Below are positions 1 through 9,625 of a DNA stretch of 41,680 nt, piece by piece. The stretch is from the NCBI GenBank assembly GCA_005800815.1, contig SYEK01000016.1:1-41680 (forward strand), in the 5' to 3' direction. The stretch's first letter is position 1; every line of letters starts with the position of its first letter. The translations under genes were made by a program, and so were the position numbers. This stretch comes from Actinomycetota bacterium (lineage in GTDB: Bacteria > Actinomycetota > Actinomycetes > Nanopelagicales > Nanopelagicaceae). Under the pieces are notes generated by a model. The model saw only the letters and a list, made by a program, of their open reading frames with translations. It ran no database searches and was not told the DNA's origin.

Positions 1-1
1 C

Positions 2-709
2 ATCTACATCATCGATATTCAGCAATCACTTGCACTCATTGATAGTGCGTACAACTTTGTGAAGGATACGGTCGCAAAGGGTGGTCATATCCTCTTTGTT
101 GGTACAAAGAAGCAGGCTCATGAGCCGATCATGCAACAGGCGGCACGTGTTGGGATGCCGACCGTGACTGAGCGTTGGTTAGGTGGAATGCTCACTAACT
201 TCCCGACCGTCTACAAGCGTGTCCAGCGCCTCAAAGAGTTAGAGGCCCTTGAAAATACCAATGACCTTCTTCTGACCAAGAAGGAGCTTTTGATGCTGCG
301 CCGTGAGCGTGAAAAACTATTCAAGAACCTAGATGGAATTCGTCATATGACTAAGTTGCCTTCGGCGATTTGGGTTGTGGATACCAAGAAGGAGCACCTT
401 GCAGTTCAAGAGGCCAAGAAGCTAGGTATCCCTGTGATTGCAATCTTGGATACCAACTGTGATCCAGATGAGGTCGACTACAAGATCCCAGGAAATGATG
501 ATGCAATCCGTTCAATCGGTCTGCTCACTCGCGTCATCACCGATGCAATTGTCGCCGGTCTTGCCGCGCGTTCTGCAGTTGTTAAGGAGGCCAGCAAGAC
601 CGCGACTCCAGCAGAGATTGGCGCAGGTGAGCCGATGGCCGACTGGGAGAAGGAGATCGCATCAGCCGACTTGGTCTCACAGGCTCCGGCACCAGAAGAG
701 GGAGCATAA
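2..709 (+). CDS. rpsB: 30S ribosomal protein S2 (5' end cut off by the window)
   Basis: Protein of the small ribosomal subunit, needed for S1/mRNA docking in bacteria. The reading frame is open from base 2, so the gene starts upstream and about 40 N-terminal residues are missing; the GTG at 59 is internal, not the start. The visible part has the S2 core: FVGTKKQA, the [10 protein letters not shown] block, a coiled-coil-like charged stretch ([14 protein letters not shown]), and the [14 protein letters not shown] and [10 protein letters not shown] blocks that close the Rossmann-like fold. The C-terminal tail is acidic and Ala-rich. tsf follows after 5 bases, the standard rpsB-tsf operon. Confidence 0.98.
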   Translation: MYIIDIQQSLALIDSAYNFVKDTVAKGGHILFVGTKKQAHEPIMQQAARVGMPTVTERWLGGMLTNFPTVYKRVQRLKELEALENTNDLLLTKKELLMLRREREKLFKNLDGIRHMTKLPSAIWVVDTKKEHLAVQEAKKLGIPVIAILDTNCDPDEVDYKIPGNDDAIRSIGLLTRVITDAIVAGLAARSAVVKEASKTATPAEIGAGEPMADWEKEIASADLVSQAPAPEEGA

Positions 710-714
710 TCTCT

Positions 715-1545
715 ATGGCGGCATATACAGCTACCGATGTTAAGCGCCTTCGAGAGGCAACGGCGGCCGGAATGCTCGATTGCAAGAAGGCACTCGATGA
801 GGCGCAGGGCGATTATGAGAAGGCGATTGATCTCATTCGCGTAAAGGGGCTCAAAGGAGTCACCAAGCGTGAGGGTCGCCTGACATCTAACGGCGCAGTT
901 GTTGCAAAGGTGCAAGGCAATCTCGGTGTGATGCTCGAGCTCAACTGTGAGACAGATTTTGTTGCAAAGGGTGAGCGCTTTGTAGGCCTTGCCGATGAGC
1001 TTCTTGGGCATCTGCAGAGCACACAATCTGATTCAACTGAAAAATTCCTTGAGTCAAGTATGGCCAATGGGAGCACAGTCCAGGCCGTAGTCGATGAGGC
1101 AAATGCGATGTTGGGTGAAAAGATTGAGGTTCGTCGTATTGCAGTCATTAAAGACTCACCAGTTGGAATCTATCTGCACCGCACAAGTCCTGATCTTCCC
1201 CCACAAGTAGGTGTGCTAGTTCAACTTTCCAAAGAGGCTGGTGAAGTTGGTAAGGACATCGCTCAGCACATCGCCGCCTTTGCCCCGCAGTTTGTCAATC
1301 GCGAGGATGTTCCTGCTGATCTGATTGAGAATGAGCGGCGTATCGCCCATGAGACCGCGATTGCAGAGGGCAAACCTGAAGCCTCTTTCGCGAAAATAAT
1401 CGAGGGTCGTGTCACAGGATTTGTTAAAGAGGTCTCCTTGATAGAACAATCATTTGCCAAGGATGCCAAGAAGAGCGTCAAAGAGATTCTAGATGAGGCA
1501 GGAACAGGCGTGAAGGCCTTTTACCGCTTCCGCGTGGGTCAATAA
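715..1545 (+). CDS. tsf: Translation elongation factor Ts
   Basis: Guanine nucleotide exchange factor that recycles EF-Tu-GDP. At 276 aa it is of usual length. The N-terminal UBA-like module (residues about 5-45) carries EF-Ts signature 1 (LREATAAGMLDCKKAL), and signature 2, ELNCETDFVAK, lies at residues 75-85. The ATG at 715 directly follows rpsB, and MAAYTATDVKRLRE matches the family N-terminus. It lacks a strong Shine-Dalgarno of its own, consistent with translational coupling to rpsB. Confidence 0.98.
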   Translation: MAAYTATDVKRLREATAAGMLDCKKALDEAQGDYEKAIDLIRVKGLKGVTKREGRLTSNGAVVAKVQGNLGVMLELNCETDFVAKGERFVGLADELLGHLQSTQSDSTEKFLESSMANGSTVQAVVDEANAMLGEKIEVRRIAVIKDSPVGIYLHRTSPDLPPQVGVLVQLSKEAGEVGKDIAQHIAAFAPQFVNREDVPADLIENERRIAHETAIAEGKPEASFAKIIEGRVTGFVKEVSLIEQSFAKDAKKSVKEILDEAGTGVKAFYRFRVGQ

Positions 1546-1563
1546 GCTCCAAGGCGCTAACAG

Positions 1564-1569
1564 TTAAGA
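1564..1569 (+). promoter_or_regulatory. Possible -10 element upstream of pyrH
   Basis: TAAGAT lies in the 60-base gap between tsf and pyrH and matches the TANNNT pattern of actinobacterial housekeeping promoters; the same hexamer sits upstream of rimO. A start site about 7 bases on would give a short leader containing the GAAAGGAG ribosome binding site of pyrH. No clear -35 box is visible, so this is tentative. Confidence 0.3.
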
Positions 1570-1605
1570 TTGAGCCACCGATCGAATAGTTTGAAAGGAG
1601 CACTC

Positions 1606-2328
1606 ATGTCCGCAACGCGGGGAACATATCGGCGAGTACTTCTTAAACTCTCGGGAGAGGTCTTTGGTGGCGCTAAGGGCATCGGTGTTGACCCCGATGT
1701 CGTTCAAGACATTGCAAAGCAGATAGCCGAGGTAGCACGCACTGGGGTTCAGGTCGCAATAGTTGTCGGTGGAGGCAATTATTTTCGTGGCGCAGAACTT
1801 CAACAGCGGGGCATGGATCGCTCTCGTGCCGACTACATGGGTATGTTGGGCACAGTCATGAACTGTCTTGCGTTGCAGGATTTTCTTGAGAAAGAGGGGA
1901 TTCAAACCCGTGTTCAGACTGCGATCACCATGGGTCAGGTCGCTGAGCCATACGTTCCGTTGCGGGCGATTCGCCATCTAGAAAAGGGACGTGTCGTGAT
2001 CTTTGGAGCAGGTGCTGGAATGCCATATTTCACAACCGATACTGTCTCGGCGCAACGTGCCCTAGAGATCGGGGCGCAGGCGCTCTTACTCGCCAAGAGT
2101 GGTGTCGATGGTGTCTACAGCGCAGATCCCAAAAGAGACCCTCAGGCTACTAAGTACGAGAGCATCTCCTACGATGAGGTCTTGTCAAAGTCGTTAGCGG
2201 TGGCCGACGCCGCAGCCTTTGCTCTGTGTCGAGAGAACAAACTTCCGATAATCGTCTTTGATTTGATGAAAAATGGAAATATCGGCCGTGCGGTGCGTGG
2301 TGAGACAATCGGGACCTTGGTCGCTTAG
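1606..2328 (+). CDS. pyrH: Uridylate kinase
   Basis: UMP kinase (UMP + ATP to UDP + ADP), hexameric and cytosolic, the entry to pyrimidine triphosphates. 240 aa, the usual length. The amino-acid-kinase fold motifs are visible: KLSGE near residue 14, the glycine loop VGGGN near 54, the [16 protein letters not shown] helix, and [13 protein letters not shown]. The frame is open upstream to a TTG at 1570, but the ATG at 1606 is preferred because GAAAGGAG lies 7-8 bases before it and the protein then begins as the family does. frr follows after 29 bases. Confidence 0.97.
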   Translation: MSATRGTYRRVLLKLSGEVFGGAKGIGVDPDVVQDIAKQIAEVARTGVQVAIVVGGGNYFRGAELQQRGMDRSRADYMGMLGTVMNCLALQDFLEKEGIQTRVQTAITMGQVAEPYVPLRAIRHLEKGRVVIFGAGAGMPYFTTDTVSAQRALEIGAQALLLAKSGVDGVYSADPKRDPQATKYESISYDEVLSKSLAVADAAAFALCRENKLPIIVFDLMKNGNIGRAVRGETIGTLVA

Positions 2329-2357
2329 GTGATCATGGCCGAAAAAAGGGAGCAGTA

Positions 2358-2921
2358 ATGTCAGATGTAGCGAGCATCCTCAAAGATGCCGATATCAAGA
2401 TGAGCAAGGCAGTGGATGTGGCAAAGGATGATTTTGCCTCCATTCGAACTGGGCGTGCTCACCCATCCCTGTTTAATAAGATTATGGTCGACTATTACGG
2501 TACTTATACAGCTCTCTCACAACTTGCATCGATTCAAGTTCCAGAGGCGCGCATGGCCACCATCGCACCTTTTGATAAAGGCGCAATACTCAATATTGAA
2601 AAAGCGATCAGAGACAGTGATTTAGGTGTCAATCCATCCAGCGATGGCTCTCTCATACGTATCAATTTTCCACAGTTAACCGAAGAGCGGCGAAAAGAGT
2701 ACATAAAACTCACGAAAAGCAAGGCCGAGGACTCGAAAATCTCAATGCGTAATATTCGACGCTCTGCAAAAGAGGCGATTGAGAAAATGGAAAAAGATGG
2801 TCTGACTGGAAAAGATGATGTGGCACGTGGGGAGAAAGAGTTAGAGAAGATCACTGCCGATCACGTTTTGAAGGTCGATGAGATGCTCAAACACAAAGAG
2901 GCCGAACTCCTAGAGATCTAA
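2358..2921 (+). CDS. frr: Ribosome recycling factor
   Basis: Works with EF-G to split post-termination ribosomes. 187 aa against a typical 185. The charged alpha-helical profile and blocks such as RTGRAHPSLFNKI, PFDKGAI, the NFPQLTEERRKEYIK region and RNIRRSAKEA are diagnostic. GGGAG precedes the ATG at 2358. It follows pyrH, the near-universal bacterial order. The stop is 10 bases before cdsA, so co-transcription is likely. Confidence 0.98.
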   Translation: MSDVASILKDADIKMSKAVDVAKDDFASIRTGRAHPSLFNKIMVDYYGTYTALSQLASIQVPEARMATIAPFDKGAILNIEKAIRDSDLGVNPSSDGSLIRINFPQLTEERRKEYIKLTKSKAEDSKISMRNIRRSAKEAIEKMEKDGLTGKDDVARGEKELEKITADHVLKVDEMLKHKEAELLEI

Positions 2922-2931
2922 GGGGCGCTCT

Positions 2932-3777
2932 ATGTCTGATATGCATTCGATCAATGAGGCGATCAACAAGCGGGCTGGGCGCAAGCTTCTGCCCTCAATC
3001 GCTGTCTCCTTATTTTTGGTTGCACTCGTCTGGACCGCCCTTGCCTATCGCCGACAGGTATTTGCACTAGTAGTGGCGGCAGCTGTTTTGTTTGGAATCC
3101 GTGAGATTGTGCGTGCCTTTAATCTTCGCGGTACCTACATTTCACTCATTGGATTGATGATCTCATCTCTTGCCCTGGCATATGCGACATGGAACGAGGG
3201 GATAGCAGGTCTGGCAGCGGCCACTGCAGTTGCCCTACCTATACTTCTGATTCAACTGCTGACTAGGGGCCCTGAAGGCTTTGTCGCAAGCGCTACTGCC
3301 ACCACATTCTCACTTCTCTATCTTCCTTTCCTTGGTGGCTTCATTATTTTGCTAGGTCGCACGGATACAGGTCTGGAACGAGTTATGGTTCTGGTCGTCC
3401 TAGTCGGTTGTAACGATACTTTTGGCTATCTCGTCGGTGTCTTGATCGGCAAGCATCCTCTCGTTCCAAAGATCAGTCCCAAGAAGAGCTGGGAGGGCTT
3501 CATCGGCTCTCTTATTTTCACCGTCATTGGTGGGATCCTCGCCTTTGTCTATATCTTGGATATGCAATGGTGGATTGGCCTAGTCGTTGGATTGATGATC
3601 GTTGCCAGTGCGACATGTGGCGACTTGATTGAGAGCGCCATGAAGCGAGATTTAGCACTTAAAGATATGGGTTCGATGTTGCCAGGTCACGGCGGAATGC
3701 TTGATCGACTCGATTCAGTCTTGATCTCAGCCCCTGCGCTCTGGGCAGCCCTTGAGTTGGTAGAGGCGTGGTTTTGA
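2932..3777 (+). CDS. cdsA: Phosphatidate cytidylyltransferase (CDP-diglyceride synthase)
   Basis: Integral membrane enzyme converting phosphatidic acid + CTP to CDP-diacylglycerol, the precursor of all phospholipids here; the window also holds pgsA, which uses that product. 281 aa with about seven or eight hydrophobic segments. The C-terminal CDS signature is intact: [11 protein letters not shown] followed by [13 protein letters not shown] short hydrophilic N-terminus (about 20 residues) precedes the first membrane segment. An AAGGGGCG stretch lies before the ATG. It overlaps the start of rlmN. Confidence 0.97.
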   Translation: MSDMHSINEAINKRAGRKLLPSIAVSLFLVALVWTALAYRRQVFALVVAAAVLFGIREIVRAFNLRGTYISLIGLMISSLALAYATWNEGIAGLAAATAVALPILLIQLLTRGPEGFVASATATTFSLLYLPFLGGFIILLGRTDTGLERVMVLVVLVGCNDTFGYLVGVLIGKHPLVPKISPKKSWEGFIGSLIFTVIGGILAFVYILDMQWWIGLVVGLMIVASATCGDLIESAMKRDLALKDMGSMLPGHGGMLDRLDSVLISAPALWAALELVEAWF

Positions 3778-4895
3778 GTGTGCCTGAGATAAAGCTTGTC
3801 TTTGATGAGCCGATGGGGGGCAAAAAAGCACCCAAGCACTTAGCAGACTACTCCCCAGATGAGCGGGTTGAGATGGCCAAGCAGTTTGATCTGCCTGCAT
3901 ATCGAGGGGTTCAAGTCGCTACACATTACTTCTCACATCTTTCCATTGACCCACAAAGCTGGAGCGATATTCCAGCCGAGATGCGCACGAGCATCGCCGA
4001 GCAGTTGACTCCACAACTGATTCATCTTGTACGCTCAGTGAGCTGCGATGGTGGCATGACACGTAAAGACCTCTGGAAACTCCATGACGGGGTCCTTGTT
4101 GAGAGCGTTTTGATGCGTTATACCGACCGTGTCACAGTATGTATCTCATCCCAAGCTGGATGTGGCATGAACTGTCCATTTTGTGCAACTGGTCAGGCCG
4201 GTCTCACCCGCAATTTAAGTGCAGGTGAAATCACTGAACAGATCGTGGCCGCTGCCCGCGCCTGTGTCGATGGAGAATTGCCAGGTGGTCCAGCCAGGCT
4301 ATCGAATATCGTCTTTATGGGAATGGGCGAGCCCCTTGCTAACTACAGCGCCGTCATGCGAACGATTCGAAACATCACCGATCCAAATCCAGATGGCTTA
4401 GGAATCAGTGCTCGCTCGGTCACGGTATCGACCGTTGGCCTCGTCAATGGGATTGAAAAACTTACACAGGAGGGGATCGCACTGACTTTGGCAGTCTCAC
4501 TTCATACCCCCGATGATGAGCTACGCGACACATTGGTTCCGATTAACTCTCGCTGGAAAATCAAAGAGGTCTTGGCCGCAGCTGATGAATATGAGAGGCG
4601 CACGGGCCGTCGCTACTCCATCGAATACGCCCTCATCCGTGATATCAATGATCAATCCTGGCGCGCAGATTTATTGGGGCGTCTGCTCAAAAATCGTAAC
4701 GCCCACGTCAATTTGATTCCCCTGAACCCAACCCCAGGATCGAAATGGACGGCATCTCGGCGTGAAGATGAGGCGGAGTTCGTTCGCATCTTGGAGAGCT
4801 ACGGGGTACCCGTGACGGTTCGAGATACTCGTGGGCGCGAAATCGATGGCGCATGTGGCCAGTTGGCGGGTGCGGAAAAAAACAAGTCAGGCTAG
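3774..4895 (+). CDS. rlmN: Dual-specificity 23S rRNA/tRNA adenine-C2 methyltransferase
   Basis: Radical-SAM enzyme that methylates A2503 of 23S rRNA and A37 of some tRNAs. The CxxxCxxC cluster motif is CGMNCPFC near residues 130-137. The conserved blocks [26 protein letters not shown]-like and [12 protein letters not shown] are present, and the second catalytic Cys is in DGACGQL near the C-terminus. Start choice: GTG 3768, TTG 3774 and GTG 3780 are all in frame. TTG 3774 is chosen because GAGG (3763-3766) is 7 bases upstream and TTGA overlaps the cdsA stop. About 373 aa. It is the last gene before the polyamine insertion. Confidence 0.95.
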   Translation: MSVPEIKLVFDEPMGGKKAPKHLADYSPDERVEMAKQFDLPAYRGVQVATHYFSHLSIDPQSWSDIPAEMRTSIAEQLTPQLIHLVRSVSCDGGMTRKDLWKLHDGVLVESVLMRYTDRVTVCISSQAGCGMNCPFCATGQAGLTRNLSAGEITEQIVAAARACVDGELPGGPARLSNIVFMGMGEPLANYSAVMRTIRNITDPNPDGLGISARSVTVSTVGLVNGIEKLTQEGIALTLAVSLHTPDDELRDTLVPINSRWKIKEVLAAADEYERRTGRRYSIEYALIRDINDQSWRADLLGRLLKNRNAHVNLIPLNPTPGSKWTASRREDEAEFVRILESYGVPVTVRDTRGREIDGACGQLAGAEKNKSG

Positions 4896-4915
4896 TTAGG
4901 CACTCACCGAATTGG

Positions 4916-4921
4916 TAGGCT
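4916..4921 (+). promoter_or_regulatory. Leaderless -10 (TAGGCT) for the aldehyde dehydrogenase
   Basis: TAGGCT is followed by 7 bases (CACAACC) and then the ATG at 4929, so transcription would begin at or next to the start codon. No Shine-Dalgarno is present. The same hexamer with the same geometry occurs before proS and thyX. No convincing -35 box is seen. Confidence 0.5.
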
Positions 4922-4928
4922 CACAACC

Positions 4929-6353
4929 ATGGAAAAGCTACAGAACTTCATCAACGGTAATGCCGTAGATAGCACGTCAGGGCAGATAACAAATCTGATT
5001 AATCCATCGACGGGTAAGAACTTTGCAACTGCGCCACAATCTAATGCAGCCGATATTGATGCCGCTTTCAATGCAGCAGGTAAGGCCTTTCCCGCCTGGC
5101 GCGATAGCACGCCCTCAGTGCGCCAACGCGCTCTGCTCAAAATTGCCGATGCAATCGAGGGGCGTCAAGCCGAAATCATTGAAATTGAGAGTCGCAACAC
5201 AGGTAAACCTATCTCTCTGACAACAAGTGAAGAAGTTCCACCGATGATCGATCAGATCCGCTTTTTTGCCGGGGCGGCCCGAAACCTTGAAGGAAAATCC
5301 GCCGGTGAATATATGCCGGGTATGACATCGATGATTCGTCGCGAGCCGATCGGTGTCATCGGACAAGTGACTCCGTGGAACTATCCCATGATGATGGCCG
5401 TGTGGAAGTGGGCACCGGCAATTGCTGCGGGAAATACTGTTGTCTTAAAGCCAAGTGATACGACACCTGCATCCACTGTTTGGATGGCAAGTGTCATGTC
5501 CGAGTTTCTACCTGAGGGAGTATTCAACGTTGTATGCGGGGAGCGCGAAACCGGTCGCACCCTCGTAGAACACAAGCGCCCTGATATGGTCTCGATAACG
5601 GGCTCAGTTGGTGCCGGAATCCAGGTTGCGCAATCGGCGGCGACACGATTAAAGCGCGTGCACCTTGAGCTTGGTGGCAAGGCTCCCGTCGTTGTATTTG
5701 CAGATGCCGATCTCTTAGCCGCTGCCGAAGCGATCGCAATCGCTGGATATTTCAACGCAGGCCAAGACTGCACGGCAGCGACCCGAGTCATAGTTCAAGA
5801 GAGTGTCTATGATGATTTTCTCACTCTCTTAACGGCCCAGGCCAAGGCGATCACAATCGGTGCACCCGATGAGGATGTCTTCCTTGGCCCGGTGAATAAC
5901 GCCAACCAGCTGGCACGGGTGAGCGGATTCTTAGAGCGCCTACCGACCCATGCCACGGTCACAACTGGCGGGAAGGCGTTAGATCGTCCGGGCTACTTCT
6001 TTCCAGCAACCGTCGTCGCCGGTCTGCGCCAGGAGGATGAGATGATTCAAAATGAGATCTTCGGACCTGTCATCACAGTCCAAAAATTTAGTGATGAGGC
6101 CGATGCCGTTGCCAAGGCGAATGGTGTCGACTACGGTCTGGCCTCTAGCGTTTGGACCAAGGATCATGGCCGTGCGATGCGCATGGCCAAGGCCTTCGAC
6201 TTCGGCTGCGTGTGGATCAATACCCATATCCCCGTCGTAGCTGAGATGCCCCATGGGGGATTCAAGCGCTCGGGCTATGGCAAGGATTTATCGGGCTATG
6301 GATTTGAAGATTACACGCGTATAAAGCATGTTATGACTAATCTTGGGGCATAG
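4929..6353 (+). CDS. NAD-dependent aldehyde dehydrogenase, 4-aminobutyraldehyde type
   Basis: Member of the aldehyde dehydrogenase superfamily that probably oxidises 4-aminobutanal to GABA. It is 474 aa, the same length as E. coli PatD. Visible catalytic elements: PWNYP with oxyanion Asn151, the general base Glu247 in LELGGKAP, and nucleophile Cys281 in NAGQDCTAATR. The NQDC/GQDC context and the GYGKDLSGYG C-terminus resemble the PatD/betaine-aldehyde subgroup. Its neighbours (Pot importer, amine oxidase, agmatinase) support a polyamine aldehyde substrate. PuuC-like or betaine aldehyde activity cannot be excluded from sequence alone. potD follows after 39 bases. Confidence 0.88.
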   Translation: MEKLQNFINGNAVDSTSGQITNLINPSTGKNFATAPQSNAADIDAAFNAAGKAFPAWRDSTPSVRQRALLKIADAIEGRQAEIIEIESRNTGKPISLTTSEEVPPMIDQIRFFAGAARNLEGKSAGEYMPGMTSMIRREPIGVIGQVTPWNYPMMMAVWKWAPAIAAGNTVVLKPSDTTPASTVWMASVMSEFLPEGVFNVVCGERETGRTLVEHKRPDMVSITGSVGAGIQVAQSAATRLKRVHLELGGKAPVVVFADADLLAAAEAIAIAGYFNAGQDCTAATRVIVQESVYDDFLTLLTAQAKAITIGAPDEDVFLGPVNNANQLARVSGFLERLPTHATVTTGGKALDRPGYFFPATVVAGLRQEDEMIQNEIFGPVITVQKFSDEADAVAKANGVDYGLASSVWTKDHGRAMRMAKAFDFGCVWINTHIPVVAEMPHGGFKRSGYGKDLSGYGFEDYTRIKHVMTNLGA

Positions 6354-6392
6354 TATGTGGACTCGACCTAAGGACTAAAGGAGCACACCAGC

Positions 6393-7568
6393 ATGGCGAA
6401 AGAGCGATCACTCTCGGCTGAAGCAGGTTCAATTCTCACATCTGGCATCTCTCGTCGCGCCGTTCTTGCCGGTGCCGGTGGGTTAGGAGCGGTGGGATTG
6501 CTCGCTGCATGTGGCGGGGGCGGTGATGATGCCGCAGGGGCCGGTTCGGTCCGCTGGGGTAATTGGCCGCTGTATTTAGATTTCGATGAAGACAGTAAGA
6601 CTTATCCAACGTTGGAAAAGTTCAAGACGCAGACTGGGATCGATGCGCAGTACTTCGAGGATTACAACGATAACGATGAGTTCTTTGGCAAAGTTCAAGC
6701 CCAACTCAAACTAGGTGAGGACATCGGCTACGACCTCGTTAGCCCCACTGACTGGATGGCTGCTCGCTGGATTCGCCTTGGCTACACCCAGAAATATGAT
6801 CTAACAAATATTCCCAATCATGTAAATATTTTGGATTCTTTGAAATCGCCATCCTATGACCCAATGCGCGAATCTACACTGACCTGGCAGGGCATCATGG
6901 CCGGCTTTGGTTGGAATACAGAGAAAAATCCAAAGGGAGTTCGCACGATTGAAGATCTGTTTTCACCGCAGAACAAGGGCAAGATCGTTGTCCTATCTGA
7001 GATGCGAGACACCATTGGAGTCATCCTTCTCTCCCAAGGTATCGATATTACAAAGGTTACCGAGGATCAATACATGAATGCCGTCGACTTTATGGCAAAG
7101 AAAATCGCCGATGGTTGGATCCGTGGGGTTAAGGGTAATGAGTACGCCGAGGATTTAACTTCTGGGGATGCAACGGCCGTTATAGGTTGGTCTGGCGATA
7201 TGTTCATTTTGGCCAGTGAGAATGAGGGTAAGTTCGACTTCGCAATTCCAGAGTCGGGAGGCACGATCTCAGGTGATAACTTGGTGATTCCATCCACAGC
7301 ATCACCTGAGGGAAAGGCAAATGCTGAGAAGTTGATCAACTATTACTACGATCCAGTTGTAGCCGCTGAAGTTGCTGCCTACGTCAACTATGTCTGCCCA
7401 GTAAAGGGTGCACAGGCTGAGATGGAGAAGATCGCTCCAGAGCTAGCCACAAGTGAGTACATCTTCCCAACGCAGGTAACATCCTCACGTCTGAGTGTAT
7501 TTCGCTCTCTGACTCCAGATGAAGAGACAAAGTGGGCAGAGGCATTCCAGCAGGCGCAAGGTAACTAG
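6393..7568 (+). CDS. potD: Spermidine/putrescine ABC transporter substrate-binding lipoprotein
   Basis: Extracytoplasmic polyamine receptor that delivers ligand to PotBC. 391 aa. The N-terminus has a twin-arginine pair (RR at 21-22), a hydrophobic stretch and a lipobox LAAC with the lipidated Cys at 40, followed by a Gly linker. This suggests a possibly Tat-exported, membrane-anchored lipoprotein. The mature part has the periplasmic-binding type 2 pattern of PotD (VRWGNWPLYLD, DYNDNDEFFGKV, YDLVSPTDWM, GDNLVIPSTA). A good ribosome site (AAAGGAG) precedes the ATG. It lies between the dehydrogenase and potA. Exact ligand preference is not deducible. Confidence 0.92.
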   Translation: MAKERSLSAEAGSILTSGISRRAVLAGAGGLGAVGLLAACGGGGDDAAGAGSVRWGNWPLYLDFDEDSKTYPTLEKFKTQTGIDAQYFEDYNDNDEFFGKVQAQLKLGEDIGYDLVSPTDWMAARWIRLGYTQKYDLTNIPNHVNILDSLKSPSYDPMRESTLTWQGIMAGFGWNTEKNPKGVRTIEDLFSPQNKGKIVVLSEMRDTIGVILLSQGIDITKVTEDQYMNAVDFMAKKIADGWIRGVKGNEYAEDLTSGDATAVIGWSGDMFILASENEGKFDFAIPESGGTISGDNLVIPSTASPEGKANAEKLINYYYDPVVAAEVAAYVNYVCPVKGAQAEMEKIAPELATSEYIFPTQVTSSRLSVFRSLTPDEETKWAEAFQQAQGN

Positions 7569-7570
7569 TG
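7559..7570 (+). repeat. 12-bp direct repeat, copy 1 (potD stop)
   Basis: AGGTAACTAGTG, containing the potD stop TAG. An identical copy lies 52 bases downstream at 7611-7622 at the potA start. Similarity continues imperfectly beyond the 12 bases (NCTGTNG). Confidence 0.85.
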
Positions 7571-7610
7571 GCTGTTGGTAACACTCCTCTCTTTAGTAAT
7601 ACGTCTCTTT

Positions 7611-7622
7611 AGGTAACTAGTG
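7611..7622 (+). repeat. 12-bp direct repeat, copy 2 (potA start)
   Basis: Second copy of AGGTAACTAGTG. It supplies the AGG of a weak ribosome site and the GTG start codon of potA at 7620. It probably arose by a small local duplication of the potD-potA junction. Confidence 0.85.
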
Positions 7623-8765
7623 TCTGTAGATCCGATCACAGCTCGTGGGGATCTGCGTTTGACTCGCATCACCAAGTCATACGGTGAGTTCACGGCCGTT
7701 AATGATCTGAGCTTAACGATTCCTAAGGGCTCTTTTTTTGCTCTTCTGGGTCCTTCCGGCTGTGGCAAAACGACGACGCTGCGCATGGTTGCCGGTCTGG
7801 AGGAGCCAACGGTCGGCAGTATTCACTTAGGTGAAACCGATATCACGACGACTCGTCCCTATCAACGTCCCATCAACACGGTCTTTCAAAACTATGCGTT
7901 ATTCCCACATCTTACTATCTTTGAAAATATCGCCTTTGGCCTGCGCCGACGTGGGATTAAAGATGTCAAAGAGCGGGTAGATAAAGTGCTCACACTCGTT
8001 GAACTGCCTCATCTAGCACAGCGCAAGCCAACACAGTTATCAGGGGGTCAACAACAGCGCATCGCTTTAGCGCGCGCGATAGTCAATCGCCCTGCCCTGC
8101 TTCTACTCGATGAGCCGCTCGGGGCCTTGGATCTGAAGCTTCGTAGACAGATGCAGATCGAGCTCAAGTGGATCCAACGCGAAGTTGGGCTCACCTTCGT
8201 GCACGTTACCCATGATCAAGAGGAGGCCATGACTATGGCCGACACGATTGCGGTCATGAACGAGGGCAAAATCGAACAGATGGGTACTCCCGCAGCTTTA
8301 TATGATGATCCAGAGACGGCCTTTGTCGCTAACTTTCTAGGTCAGTCCAACCTCATCAAAGGAAAAATCGATGGAGCTGATGGTGAAAACCTCGTCATCG
8401 ATCTCTATGGCCAGAAGATAGCTATGCCAAAATCACGCTCACATGCCATTGATACCTCCCTCTATGCTGGAATTCGCCCAGAGAAGTTTCGGATCACCCG
8501 CACGGGATCGCAGGTAGGGGGAAATACTTTAACTGGTGGCCATATTGAGGATGTCTCATACATCGGTGTGAGTACTCAGTATGTAGTTGCGATGCCATGG
8601 GGCCAAGAGTTGATGGTCTTCGAGCAAAACGATGATGGCGTCCCACCATTTAACAAGGGTGAGGAGGTGCTCATCTCGTGGGAGCCGAACTTCACCTTTG
8701 GTCTTCGGGGAGATGAGGATATCGAGGCAGGAATGGAAGTAAATCCCCAGGAGCTCGAGGAGTAA
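7620..8765 (+). CDS. potA: Spermidine/putrescine ABC transporter ATP-binding protein
   Basis: Cytoplasmic ATPase of the polyamine importer. 381 aa. Walker A GPSGCGKT at 44-51, Q-loop Gln90, signature LSGGQQQR at 140-147, Walker B LLLLDEP ending at 166, and H-loop His198 are all intact. The C-terminal third (about 240-375) is the TOBE-type regulatory domain seen in PotA/MalK. The start is GTG 7620 with a weak AGG 6 bases upstream; MSVDPITARGDLRL then leads straight into the ABC domain. It overlaps potB by one base (TAATG). Confidence 0.95.
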   Translation: MSVDPITARGDLRLTRITKSYGEFTAVNDLSLTIPKGSFFALLGPSGCGKTTTLRMVAGLEEPTVGSIHLGETDITTTRPYQRPINTVFQNYALFPHLTIFENIAFGLRRRGIKDVKERVDKVLTLVELPHLAQRKPTQLSGGQQQRIALARAIVNRPALLLLDEPLGALDLKLRRQMQIELKWIQREVGLTFVHVTHDQEEAMTMADTIAVMNEGKIEQMGTPAALYDDPETAFVANFLGQSNLIKGKIDGADGENLVIDLYGQKIAMPKSRSHAIDTSLYAGIRPEKFRITRTGSQVGGNTLTGGHIEDVSYIGVSTQYVVAMPWGQELMVFEQNDDGVPPFNKGEEVLISWEPNFTFGLRGDEDIEAGMEVNPQELEE

Positions 8766-9625
8766 TGAGAGCAAGCTTGCCAAAGATAAAGACCCCTTAC
8801 CTATTGCTCTTTCCAGGTTTTGCATTTCTTTTCATCTTCTTCATTCTTCCAATAATCAACTTAGCCCAGACCTCCACACAGACGCCTATTGCTGGTGGTG
8901 ATACAGGGCAAAATGAACAGACGTTCGCCTTTAGCAATTACATCAATGCCTTTATTGAAAACCGTGAGCAGTTTGGCCGCTCATTCGTCTATGCGACTCT
9001 TGCAACGATTTTTGCACTAGCGATTGCTTACCCATTGGCATATGCCATCGCATTCAAATCGGGAAAGTTCAAAAATATTCTTCTTGTACTCGTCGTGGCA
9101 CCCTTCTTCACCTCGTTTCTACTTCGAACTATCGCCTGGAAACAGATTCTTGGTGAAGAGGGCTTCGTAGTGCCGACGCTTCGAAACCTGAATTTAATGG
9201 GGCAATCCACGACAATCACATCGACATCTGTCGCGGTTGTAGCGGGTATGACCTACAACTTTCTACCCTTCATGACCCTTCCCTTATATGCCTCCCTGGA
9301 GCGCATCGATCCGCGGACAATTGAGGCATCTGGTGACTTATACGCCAATGCCATCACAACTTTTCGTCGCGTCACCTTGCCATTATCTCTTCCAGGTGTT
9401 GTGGCAGGCACATTACTGACCTTCATCCCGGCAGCAGGTGACTATGTCAATGCTGCGATCTTAGGAAGTCCTAATACAAAGATGATTGGTAATGTCATCG
9501 AATCCCGGTATTTTAAGATCGTTGACTATCCCACTGCAGCAGCGCTCTCATTTACCTTGATGGCAGCGATCTTGATCCTTGTCACGCTCTATATCCGCAG
9601 AGCCGGGACGGAGGAGTTGGTATGA
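8765..9625 (+). CDS. potB: Spermidine/putrescine ABC transporter permease PotB
   Basis: One of two membrane subunits of the importer. 286 aa with about six hydrophobic segments and the EAA coupling-loop pattern EASGDLYAN...FRRVTLPLSLPG near residues 180-210, which contacts PotA. The ATG overlaps the potA stop (TAATG), and its own stop overlaps the potC start (ATGA), so the three are translationally coupled. The order ATPase, PotB-type, PotC-type matches known pot operons. Confidence 0.93.
   Translation: MRASLPKIKTPYLLLFPGFAFLFIFFILPIINLAQTSTQTPIAGGDTGQNEQTFAFSNYINAFIENREQFGRSFVYATLATIFALAIAYPLAYAIAFKSGKFKNILLVLVVAPFFTSFLLRTIAWKQILGEEGFVVPTLRNLNLMGQSTTITSTSVAVVAGMTYNFLPFMTLPLYASLERIDPRTIEASGDLYANAITTFRRVTLPLSLPGVVAGTLLTFIPAAGDYVNAAILGSPNTKMIGNVIESRYFKIVDYPTAAALSFTLMAAILILVTLYIRRAGTEELV

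Noticed and set aside
478-1026. Long minus-strand frame of 182 codons over rpsB/tsf
   Set aside because: It lies opposite two certain genes, has no family resemblance and reads as a codon-bias shadow.
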